In this document: positions 56,594 to 63,899 of the stretch, one piece after another
How positions within the stretch are numbered: the stretch's first letter is position 1
Layout: every line of letters starts with the position of its first letter
NCBI RefSeq assembly: GCF_003481985.1
Contig: NZ_QUMD01000005.1
Span: 137,667 to 201,666 of the forward strand
Direction: 5' to 3'
Length of the DNA stretch: 64,000 nucleotides
From: Clostridium sp. OF09-36
Lineage (GTDB): Bacteria; Bacillota; Clostridia; Lachnospirales; Lachnospiraceae
The notes under the pieces: model-generated
Database searches by the model: none
The model's input: the letters and a program-made list of their open reading frames with translations, nothing else
Told to the model about the DNA's origin: nothing
Made by a program: the position numbers and the translations under genes

Positions 56594-56642
56594 ATGATTA
56601 TAAGGCAGGAGAAGAAGAAAGTCATTGAACCTGTGGTTTAAT
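56594..56642 (+). repeat. About 50-bp direct repeat, left copy
   Basis: This matches 57497-57545 except for a few bases of insertion and deletion (ATGATTATAAGGCAGGAGA, then GTCATTGAACCTGTGGTTTA). It begins at a possible -10 and runs through a ribosome site, so it duplicates a promoter-leader region. Confidence 0.75.
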
Positions 56643-56690
56643 ACCTATGAAAGCGAGTTTATCGCTTGGAAAAGGAGCGGAGATACTGCT

Positions 56691-57218
56691 ATGATAATCA
56701 GAAAAGCGACAGAAAGAGATCTTGATGCAGTGGAAAAGTTATATGATGAGATCCACACGGCGGAAGAAGAACAGAAACAACAAATCGGGTGGATCCGAGG
56801 CATATATCCTGTTCGTTCGACAGCTGAAATGGCGTTAAAACGCGAAGATTTATATGTGCTTGAAGAAGATGGAAACATATATGGAACCGGGATCATAAAT
56901 AACGTACAGGTAGATTCCTACCGATATGGAAACTGGAAATATCATGTTCCGGAGGATCAAGTCTGTGTATTGCATACACTTGTGATTTCTCCAGCAAGTG
57001 CAGGCAGAGGATATGGGAGAAGATTTCTTCAATTTTATGAGAACTATGCGTTAGAGCATGGATGTATGGAACTCAGGATCGATACGAATGAAAAGAATGA
57101 GGTAGCCCGTGCCATGTATCAAAAACATGGATATACAGAGATTGGCATAGTTCCAACCGATTTTAATGGAATCCCGGGAATCAAGTTAGTATTATTGGAA
57201 AAATATCTGGGAGAGTGA
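56691..57218 (+). CDS. GNAT-family N-acetyltransferase
   Basis: This 175-aa single-domain GNAT protein has the acetyl-CoA signature VLHTLVISPASAGRGYGRRFLQF and the C-terminal NEVARAMYQKHGYTEIG. The substrate is unknown; small-molecule or protein N-termini are possible. ATG 56691 has AAAAGGAGCGG upstream. An open frame before it continues from the repeat at 56594 (SLNLWFNTYESEF) in the same frame and may be a leader or an N-terminal extension. The gene is bracketed by the direct repeats. Confidence 0.82.
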   Translation: MIIRKATERDLDAVEKLYDEIHTAEEEQKQQIGWIRGIYPVRSTAEMALKREDLYVLEEDGNIYGTGIINNVQVDSYRYGNWKYHVPEDQVCVLHTLVISPASAGRGYGRRFLQFYENYALEHGCMELRIDTNEKNEVARAMYQKHGYTEIGIVPTDFNGIPGIKLVLLEKYLGE

Positions 57219-57496
57219 TGAACCGAAAAAACTGCGGAACCTGAAGATCAGATTCCGCAGTCATGGTGCCTGAAACCGTACCTTGGCACTGCTGTGATCA
57301 CTCACAGGTTTTTTACAGGATCGAAAGATATCTGAATTTGCCATTCATTAAGAGTTATCCATAAACAAAAACAAATAAGAAATAACAGATAACAAAATAA
57401 TCCATATCACTGAACGATTAACTTACCATGGAGTTCTTTGTTAAATCCTGTACGGAAAATTATGCAGGGTTAGCTTTTTTGTATCATTTGTATAGA
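57219..57496. other. AT-rich gap after the GNAT gene
   Basis: ACTGCGGAA/TTCCGCAGT (about 57231-57263) is a 9-bp hairpin just after the GNAT stop but lacks a T run. TCCTGTACGGAAAATTATGCAGGG (about 57446) is a weaker hairpin followed by CTTTTTTG. I see no coding sequence here. Confidence 0.4.
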
Positions 57497-57545
57497 ATGA
57501 TTATAAGGCAGGAGAGAAAGTATGTCATTGAACCTGTGGTTTAAT
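57497..57545 (+). repeat. About 50-bp direct repeat, right copy
   Basis: In this copy an ATG (57522) follows AGGAGAGAAAGT and opens a 23-codon frame MSLNLWFNLKYVKCDINEKY..., which the left copy lacks. It overlaps the end of the convergent XRE gene. Confidence 0.7.
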
Positions 57546-57813
57546 TTAAAATACGTAAAATGTGATATAAACGAGAAATATCCCCGTCAATGACGAGGAT
57601 ATTTTCAATGCTGGTATGTAATAGTCTGCTGAGAATAACAAAGTTATCCAGGCTTGGCATGGATTTCCCCGCGATCCATTTATAGATCGCCTGTGGGTTC
57701 TCAAAACCGAAAGCACCCTGGATTTCGCGGATTGTATAGTTCTGCTCCGAAAGCAGCTGCTTGATCCGCTTCCCGGTTTCCACGGGCTGGATTGACAAAT
57801 ACATTGGTTCCAT
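57541..57813 (-). CDS. XRE-family HTH regulator
   Basis: This 90-aa protein starts from the ATG ending at 57813 with a GGAGGG site. The helix-turn-helix covers GKRIKQLLSEQNYTIREIQGAFGFENPQAIYKWIAGKSMPSLDNFVILSRLL. It is a small Cro/C1-type DNA-binding protein with no effector domain. A truncated XRE gene is divergent at 58065, and the gap between them contains a perfect 11-bp inverted repeat. Confidence 0.8.
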   Translation of the reverse strand: MEPMYLSIQPVETGKRIKQLLSEQNYTIREIQGAFGFENPQAIYKWIAGKSMPSLDNFVILSRLLHTSIENILVIDGDISRLYHILRILN

Positions 57814-57935
57814 TTGCTTATCCCTCCATAATTTTGCACCATCTCGAAACACTATCTTTAGTTTAGCACGGATCAGGCGGATTGAACAGTATAAATTTTT
57901 TGATGATTGTTCCGGCTGCTTCAACTGCCTTTCCA

Positions 57936-58039
57936 ATATCATGTCACATATACTCATTATCAAAATCGATCTACTCGTGCGGGATGATAAACTGCAACAG
58001 ACATGGTATTGATAAGAGTTAGTATTTATGACATGATAT
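57936..58039. promoter_or_regulatory. Spaced 11-bp inverted repeat in divergent XRE promoter region
   Basis: ATATCATGTCA (57936-57946) and TGACATGATAT (58029-58039) are perfect reverse complements bracketing 82 bp. They are candidate operator half-sites for one of the flanking XRE proteins. Confidence 0.5.
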
Positions 58040-58064
58040 CCGAAAAGTCGGAATACAAAGGCGG

Positions 58065-58229
58065 ATGAAAGGATACCATACAGTGAAGATATATAAAAAA
58101 ATATTTACAAGACTCGACGAATTGCACATGAGCCAGATAGAATTGAGTAAAAAGACTGCTATTGCCACAAGTACAATAAGTGACTGGCGAAAGAAAAAGA
58201 TTAACCCACAGGCAGAGCGCGTTGAATAA
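58065..58229 (+). pseudogene. Truncated XRE-family HTH gene
   Basis: Fifty-four codons from ATG 58065 encode an XRE helix-turn-helix (LDELHMSQIELSKKTAIATSTISDWRKKKINP) and stop at 58227. Relatives continue with a C-terminal part that is absent here. The stop region overlaps the start of the TetR gene (TTG 58222), so the gene looks cut off at a junction where the TetR gene was joined. It could still bind DNA. Confidence 0.6.
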
Positions 58230-58824
58230 ATCCGAAAGTAAATATTTTGCTACCGCTGCGAAGATGGACGAGGCTTTTTTACAGCTTTTGGAAAAGAAAG
58301 ACTTCGCATATATTACTGTCAAAGAAATCTGTGCATCGGCAGGTGTCAACCGCTCCACCTTCTACCTGCATTATGAGACGACTAGCGATTTGCTTGCGGA
58401 GAGCGTACGTTACATGAACCAGCAGTTTATGGATTATATGGCGCAGGATAAAAAAACGTTCGCTGCGCTGCCTGTAAACGGGGAGTCAGCGGTGCCTTCG
58501 CTTTTTTCAAAATTACAGAACTGTCCGAAAGAGGAACTTTGTCTTGTAACGCCGGACTATCTGACACCGTACCTGAACTATATCAGAGAGCATAAACGAC
58601 TTTTTTGCACAGCCATGCAGAGGGCGAATGTGCTTAACCTGGATGACACATATAGGCGGATGTTTACGCATGTGTTTACACCGATTCTGGAACGCTACAA
58701 TGTGCCACAGGAAGACAGATGTTATCTGATGGCCTTTTATATCAGTGGCTTGATGGCAATCATTTCCGAGTGGCTGAAACATGACTGCAGCGATTCAATC
58801 GAACATACCATTTCCGTGATGTAG
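58222..58824 (+). CDS. TetR/AcrR family regulator
   Basis: About 200 aa from TTG 58222 (NKSESKYFATAAKMDEAFLQ). The N-terminal DNA-binding domain is FAYITVKEICASAGVNRSTFYLHYETTSDLL, and a helical ligand domain follows. It belongs to the group with a C-terminal TetR_C domain (YLTPYLNYIREHKRLF). The palindrome at 59502-59540 ahead of the MATE remnant is a plausible operator. The neighbouring dehydrogenase and MATE genes are broken, but this gene is intact. Confidence 0.85.
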   Translation: MNKSESKYFATAAKMDEAFLQLLEKKDFAYITVKEICASAGVNRSTFYLHYETTSDLLAESVRYMNQQFMDYMAQDKKTFAALPVNGESAVPSLFSKLQNCPKEELCLVTPDYLTPYLNYIREHKRLFCTAMQRANVLNLDDTYRRMFTHVFTPILERYNVPQEDRCYLMAFYISGLMAIISEWLKHDCSDSIEHTISVM

Positions 58825-58853
58825 CGATGCGTCATGACACATTAGTAGGATAC

Positions 58854-59477
58854 ATGAAAGCAGGCATTTATTTAGGGAAAGAACAAATTGAGGTGCGGGA
58901 ACTGCCGCTTCCGGAAGTGGGTGATAACGATATGCTGGTGCAGAACCTTTATTCCAGTATCTGCGGCACGGATGTGGCTGTCTTTACCTGTGGACCCAAT
59001 ACCGGACACAAGGTGAATGTGGGCGGTGAATTTGGTCATGAAACCGTATCCCGTGTGGTAAAGGTCGGCAAAAACATTACAGAGTTTTCGATTGGAGAGC
59101 GTGTTTATCCCTACCCGCGTTACGCAAAAGATGATACCAGACGGGCCGGAACGATCGGTGGTTTTTCGGAATATATCCTGATTCCCTGCCGCAAAGTCAG
59201 ATATCTCTCTGGGCAGAATGCGGTGGTATTTGGCTGCGGTACGATCGGCATTGCGGCAGCTGTTGCCTTTCAGTACTTTGGAATGAAAAAAGTGATGATC
59301 TGTGATTACTCTGATTTCCGTTTAAAGCTGGCTGAGAAGTTAGGCTTTGCAGTCTGCAATCCGCATGGCAGGAGATGTAGAGCATGCGGGGAATGTTGTG
59401 GTGAAAATGAATGTGTGAGAATGTGCGCAGCATTGGCAAAATTCACTTGTTGGATATGCATGAAAAGCAGTAAATAA
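58854..59477 (+). pseudogene. Zinc-dependent alcohol/sorbitol dehydrogenase (MDR family) remnant
   Basis: The first ~125 residues are a good GroES-like domain (VRELPLPEVGDND, SSICGTDVAVF, GGEFGHETVSRVVKVG), with zinc and substrate residues in place. After CRKVRYL about 45 residues that normally lead to the Rossmann fold are missing; then NAVVFGCGTIGIAAAVAFQYFG resumes, and after FAVCN the sequence is unrelated and cysteine-rich. The usual ~340-aa enzyme is reduced to 207 codons with at least two deletions. The junctions are not the one-base breaks seen elsewhere, so this is real decay. Confidence 0.75.
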
Positions 59478-59501
59478 GAGTATGTAGTGTTTGGTATAAA
59501 T

Positions 59502-59540
59502 AATAGCACGCTATTGATATTGATACAATAGCGTACTATT
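59502..59540. promoter_or_regulatory. Operator-like inverted repeat (candidate TetR site)
   Basis: AATAGCACGCTATTG and CAATAGCGTACTATT are reverse complements at 14 of 15 positions around a 9-nt centre. It lies just before an AAAAAGGAGG ribosome site and the start of the MATE remnant. Confidence 0.65.
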
Positions 59541-59554
59541 AAAAAGGAGGATTC

Positions 59555-59827
59555 ATGGATCAGATCCTTATGTTTGTCGGGGCGAGCAGTGATACATGGG
59601 ATTATGCAAAAACCTATCTGCGGATAGTCTGCGTTTCCGGTCTGTTTGTGCTTATCGCAAACTGCTATTCCAGTGTGATCCGGGCGGAGGGACAATCCGG
59701 CAAAGATCTGGGCGCAGCCGGTTGCGGATGTGCTTTCGCTTGTGCTGGCTGCGGTTCTGTATTTCAGGAAGATTGGAAGTATGGGGCGTTCTCGAATAGA
59801 AATTTGCCCGACAAAAATCCTGTATGA
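59555..59827 (+). pseudogene. MATE transporter remnant
   Basis: ATG 59555 follows AAAAAGGAGG, but the protein begins in the middle of a MATE exporter (FVGASSDTWDYAKTYLRIVCVSG, then SSVIRAEGQSGK). After that a large deletion joins, out of frame, the C-terminal helix that reads AQPVADVLSLVLAAVLYF in another frame. Less than a fifth of a normal 450-aa transporter remains. It is not a copy of the intact MATE gene at 34.3 kb. Confidence 0.75.
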
Positions 59828-59894
59828 CAGGAGATTTGATTTTTGGAAGAAAATTACTGCGCTGTTCTCATAATCATGGTAAAATCAGAAGAGA

Positions 59895-59953
59895 ATTGTA
59901 ATTGAGGGGAATAAAACAATTACAATGAATCAAACAATTACAACGAATCAAAC
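59895..59953 (+). promoter_or_regulatory. Inverted and direct repeats upstream of TRIC gene
   Basis: ATTGTAATTG (from about 59895) is the perfect inverse of CAATTACAAT (59917-59926). An 18-bp unit, AAACAATTACAATGAATC, is repeated in tandem at 59914-59931 and 59932-59949 with one change. The spacing suggests a regulator-binding array. Confidence 0.55.
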
Positions 59954-59971
59954 ATGGAGAGGGAACAGGGT

Positions 59972-60616
59972 ATGACAGATTTTCAAACGATTCTTATGGG
60001 AATGGAAATAGCAGGAATTATCGCATTTTCCATATCGGGTGCGATGATTGCGATCGCTGCAGGTGTCGATGTATTTGGGGTGATGTTACTGGGACTGATC
60101 ACGGCGCTTGGCGGAGGAACGTTAAGAGATACCCTTCTTGGGCTGGTGCCGTCTGGAAATTTTTACAATTATCCGGAAATCATATTGTCGGTCATGACAG
60201 CCCTTGTGGTATTCTGGATCGCATATACGCACAAGAACTATTATGACAGTCATGCAGAGCTGCTTGACCGTCTGAACAATGTGGTGGATTCCATTGGCTT
60301 AGGAATTTTTTCTGTTTACGGGGTTCAGGCAACCCTGCAGTCCGGGTGTCCGCGCAATTTCTTTCTGGCTATTTTCATGGGAATGATCACCGGGGTCGGC
60401 GGCGGAATCATCCGGGATATGATGGTGCAGCGGATGCCCATGGTCATTTCCAAGCATATTTATGCGGTGGCATCGCTTGTGGGAAGTGCCTGCTATTTCT
60501 TTTGCGTAGTCCATGGGATGCAGCAGAGCGCAGCGGCGCTGCTTGGATCCGGGCTGGTGTTTGTGATCCGCATGCTGGCAACGAAGCTGAAGCTTAATTT
60601 GCCGCGGATCCGGTAG
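59972..60616 (+). CDS. TRIC/YicG-family cation channel protein (UPF0126)
   Basis: This is a 214-aa membrane protein with seven hydrophobic segments in two repeats. Each repeat has the glycine-rich motif of the prokaryotic trimeric intracellular cation channel family: GLITALGGGTLRDTLLG and GMITGVGGGIIRDMMVQ. Members conduct K+ or Na+. ATG 59972 has a GGAGAGGGA site; ATG 59954 is an alternative. Terminator-like CCTGAAGGGAAATGATTCCTTTCAGG follows at 60668. Confidence 0.88.
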   Translation: MTDFQTILMGMEIAGIIAFSISGAMIAIAAGVDVFGVMLLGLITALGGGTLRDTLLGLVPSGNFYNYPEIILSVMTALVVFWIAYTHKNYYDSHAELLDRLNNVVDSIGLGIFSVYGVQATLQSGCPRNFFLAIFMGMITGVGGGIIRDMMVQRMPMVISKHIYAVASLVGSACYFFCVVHGMQQSAAALLGSGLVFVIRMLATKLKLNLPRIR

Positions 60617-60711
60617 ATTAGGAAAATACCATTCATTATATAACTGATAGTCTGATTCATCTGAAATCCTGAAGGGAAATGATTCCTTTCAGGATTTTTT
60701 TCTGCTACTTT

Positions 60712-60748
60712 GCATATCGAGGAGGTGCCGGTGGCGTGTCCGCTGATT
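60712..60748. repeat. 37-bp dispersed repeat, copy B
   Basis: This copy matches 44878-44914 at 34 of 37 positions. The hairpin is kept through G-U pairs (GTGCC/GGCGT). It follows the TRIC terminator by about 15 bp and leads into the phased repeats. Confidence 0.75.
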
Positions 60749-60761
60749 ATAAACGGAGTAA

Positions 60762-60906
60762 CGTCCGAAAAAGTGTTGATTAGAACAAAATTACGTCCGA
60801 AAAAATGTTGTGCTATAGAGAATAAGGTCGGAAAAAATGTAACTATCAGATAAGGTAAGGTCGGAAAAAATGTATAAATTATAAATGCATAGGTCGGAAA
60901 AAATGT
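60762..60906 (+). repeat. Five phased 15-bp repeats upstream of the DUF4143 ATPase
   Basis: Copies of the form (C/G)GTC(C/G)GAAAAAATGT start at 60762, 60794, 60826, 60859 and 60892, a period of 32-33 bp (three DNA turns). The spaces between them differ. The last copy ends 3 bp before a TATACT at 60909-60914, the likely -10 of the ATPase gene. They account for most of the 328-bp gap. Confidence 0.85.
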
Positions 60907-60943
60907 GATATACTTAATATAAAAGGAAAAGGCAGGTGGGAAA

Positions 60944-62233
60944 ATGCAACGGTTTGCAATGGATGATCTTTTGAAATGGAAAGAAAGGGCGAGTAGAAAG
61001 CCGCTTGTAATTATGGGAGCACGCCAGGTTGGAAAGACCTGGCTTATGAAAGAGTTCGGAAAGAAGTATTATGAGAAAACGGCATACATTTCTTTTTATA
61101 ATAATCGGCGGATGAAGGATGTGTTTGATGTTGATTTTGATATTGAGCGTATTATTATGAATTTAAACATTGAGTCTGGTGTAACCATAACTCCGGGAAA
61201 CACACTGATTATCTTAGATGAAATTCAGAATGTGCCGAAGGTATTAGAATCATTAAAGTATTTTTGTGAAGAAGCTCCGGAATATCATGTTGTTGCAGCA
61301 GGATCACTTTTGGGTGTAGCAATTCATGAGGGAATTTCTTGCCCTGTGGGGAAGGTAGATATGTTGGATTTATATCCGCTTAATTTCAGGGAATTCCTTT
61401 GTGCAATGGGAGAAGAAGCGTTGTCGGACGCATTAAATACGAAGGATTATCCACTTATCGATATTTTTTCGGAAAAGTATTTGTTCTGGCTGAAAAATTA
61501 TTATTATACCGGAGGAATGCCAGCCGTTGTAGAGGCCTTTCGTGTAGAAAAGGATTATGCTGAAGTTCGCCGAATTCAGAGTGAAATCGTTCGTCAATAT
61601 GAAGGCGATTTTGGAAAACATATCGATGCCAAAACATTGCCGCGAATCAGAATGGTTTGGGATTCCATTCCAATGCAGCTTGCGAAAGAAAATAAAAAAT
61701 TCTTTTTTGGTCAGATTAAAAAAGGAGCAAGAAGCACAGACTTTGAAATTGCGATTCAATGGTTGTTGGATTGCGGACTGGTTTATAAAGTGAACCGGGT
61801 GAATGAGCCGCATATGCCATTAAAGGCCTATATGAATATGAGTGCGTATAAATTATTTATGTTGGATGTAGGTTTATTAGGAGCATTGAGTGAATTACCG
61901 GCTGAGACAATTCTGGAAGGAAATGATATTTTTATCGGGTTTAAGGGAGCATTGACGGAACAGTATGTGCTGCAGCAGTTGATTTCTGATACCGATTATA
62001 CTCCGTATTATTATGGAACGGACAAAGCAACGTTTGAACAGGATTTCCTAATTCAGAAGGAGCGGAATATCGTACCGATTGAAGTCAAGGCGGAAACAAA
62101 TATTCATTCTCAGAGTTTAAAGGCATATTGCGATAAGTTTCATCCGGAAGAGGCGGTTCGTTTCTCAACTTTAAAATATAAAAAACAGGAGTGGATGGTA
62201 AATATTCCGCTATATGCAGTGTGCAATTTATAA
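60944..62233 (+). CDS. AAA-family ATPase with DUF4143 domain
   Basis: This 429-aa protein has a P-loop MGARQVGKTWLMKEFG, Walker B LIILDEIQNV and sensor AAGSLLG, then the DUF4143 domain and a C-terminal restriction-endonuclease-like fold with FIGFKGALTEQYVLQQL, TFEQDFLI and VPIEVKAETN, which is a possible nuclease core. Such proteins are widespread in gut Clostridia and Bacteroidia; their role is not known, and defence or mobile-element links are suspected. The ATG has a GGCAGGTGGG site. GC content is clearly lower than in the housekeeping genes. Confidence 0.88.
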   Translation: MQRFAMDDLLKWKERASRKPLVIMGARQVGKTWLMKEFGKKYYEKTAYISFYNNRRMKDVFDVDFDIERIIMNLNIESGVTITPGNTLIILDEIQNVPKVLESLKYFCEEAPEYHVVAAGSLLGVAIHEGISCPVGKVDMLDLYPLNFREFLCAMGEEALSDALNTKDYPLIDIFSEKYLFWLKNYYYTGGMPAVVEAFRVEKDYAEVRRIQSEIVRQYEGDFGKHIDAKTLPRIRMVWDSIPMQLAKENKKFFFGQIKKGARSTDFEIAIQWLLDCGLVYKVNRVNEPHMPLKAYMNMSAYKLFMLDVGLLGALSELPAETILEGNDIFIGFKGALTEQYVLQQLISDTDYTPYYYGTDKATFEQDFLIQKERNIVPIEVKAETNIHSQSLKAYCDKFHPEEAVRFSTLKYKKQEWMVNIPLYAVCNL

Positions 62234-62273
62234 TGAGACAAAGTACAGTTTACAAGGGACTACACAGGTAGGT

Positions 62274-62300
62274 ATCTGACGGGGGTTCCGCCCGTCAGAT
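62274..62300. terminator. Convergent hairpin at the end of the recombinase gene
   Basis: ATCTGACGGG and CCCGTCAGAT (perfect 10 bp) overlap the recombinase stop codon and are followed by TTTT on the plus strand. Confidence 0.6.
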
Positions 62301-63805
62301 TTTCCATGTGATGTTCAAGCTGTCGCTTGTAGCGGCTGTGGTGGTAATCATCAAGTCCACCACCCGCCGCTTGTCGTCAAAGGATACATTCTCCCAAGTG
62401 TCGAGGTAGCCGGAAATTTGGCTGACCTGTTCCGGCTGATGGCTTCCACCGTCAGCTCCGCTATCCTCGCCAGAAGTTCCTGCTTGCGCCCGTCCAGTTC
62501 CGCTATCTTCACATTCACATAGGAGAGCAGGACATTGTTTGCACCCGTCAGACTGTCCACCAGCTTTTCAATCTCGCTGTCCACATGGGCAAGCTCCACT
62601 TGCAGTGCTGCAATTTTCGGGTTTGCCTTTGCCGCTTTCTTTCTGCCTGTCAGAGTCTTGTAGCTTGCCAGTTTCTTTACCATCTGCTGATAAACAACCG
62701 CTTCCAGCTCCGAAGTGATGATTTTCCCGCACCCGGCACAGCTTTTATTGTCCAGCCGTTTCGTACAGCGAAGGTATTGCTTGCCGGAGGAATTGAAGAT
62801 ACTCATAAGGGCATACCCGCAGTTCCCGCACTTGATTTTTCCCGCCAGCCATGTATGGGTGGCTTTCCGGGCAGACTGGATTTTCATGTTGTTCATCAGC
62901 TTCTTGCGGCAGGTCAGCCAGATGTCAGAGGGGACAATGCCCTCATGGGGAGCCAGTACCAGCATTTGGTCTTTCAAGTCGTTCTTTTTGCTGGGCTTCA
63001 CATCCCGCCCTTGATACAGATAGCAGCCGTTCATGCCAGTAAAATCGGCAGCGTCATTGACAATGACCGTCCCTTGACTTTTGAAAAACTCATACACATC
63101 AAGGTCTGCCTGCACATAGACAGGATTGCGTAACATCTGCGCCAGCGTGGGGCGTATCAGCTCTTTGCCATGGAACAAAATCCCCTGTTCGGCAAAGTAC
63201 CGGGTAATGTCCCCGTAGGAGGTTGTGGGCTGAGCATACATCTCAAACATCAGCCGGATATTTGCCGCTTCGTCTGGATTTACCACCAGCTTTTTTGTAT
63301 TGATACCGTCCATCTTAATCGGCTCTGTATGGAAGCCGTAAGGGGCTTTCCCACCCATCTTGAAACCTCGCTGGCTGCGGGAATAGTAAGCGTCCGTTAC
63401 TCGCTTCTGTATGGTTTCCCTCTCAAGCTGGGCGAACACGATACAGATATTTAACATCGCCCGCCCCATCGGGGTGGAGGTATCAAACTTTTCCGTAGAG
63501 GACACAAACTCTACATTGTACTGCTGGAACAGCTCCATCATGTTGGCAAAGTCCAGAATGGAACGGCTGATACGGTCGAGCTTGTAAACCACGACCTTTG
63601 CAATTAAGCCCCGCTTGATGTCCCGCACCAGTTCTTGAAACTTCGGACGGTCTGTATTCTTGCCGCTGTACCCTTTGTCTGTGTATTCCTTGCAGTTACC
63701 GCCTTTCAACTCGTATTTGCAAAATTCAATCTGGCTTTCAATGGAAATGCTGTCCTTTTTGTCTACCGATTGTCTTGCATAGATTGCGTCTATTCGATTA
63801 TTCAT
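62295..63805 (-). CDS. Large serine site-specific recombinase (Tn4451/TnpX-like)
   Basis: The restored length is 503 aa. The N-terminal resolvase domain has the nucleophile S13 in IYARQSVDKK, with YKLDRISRS and GRAMLNICIVFAQLERE. A recombinase domain, a zinc ribbon (CGNCGYAL ... C) and a C-terminal coiled coil (VELAHVDSEIEKLVDSL) follow. Such enzymes excise and insert conjugative or mobilisable elements. The frame breaks at about 62434, where one base of an AGCCCGG context is missing; restored, it ends VVDLMITTTAATSDSLNITWKI. An AGGAGCGAC site precedes the ATG. Confidence 0.9.
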
Positions 63806-63819
63806 ATTGTCGCTCCTTT

Positions 63820-63869
63820 TCTTAAAAAAGAAACGGAGCTGCTGACACCTTTATTATACCGTCAGCAGC
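63820..63869 (-). terminator. Intrinsic terminator between element genes
   Basis: GCTGCTGAC/GTCAGCAGC arms are followed on the minus strand by TCCGTTTCTTTTTT. It ends the gene at the right edge before the recombinase gene. Confidence 0.8.
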
Positions 63870-63899
63870 CCCGCAAATCAACGATGGCTTTGGAAAACC

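Noticed and set aside
60762..60906. Possible short CRISPR array
   Set aside because: The repeated unit is only about 15-17 bp with no dyad symmetry, the unlike segments are 15-18 bp and AT-rich, and no cas genes are near. The promoter-proximal position fits an operator or iteron array better.
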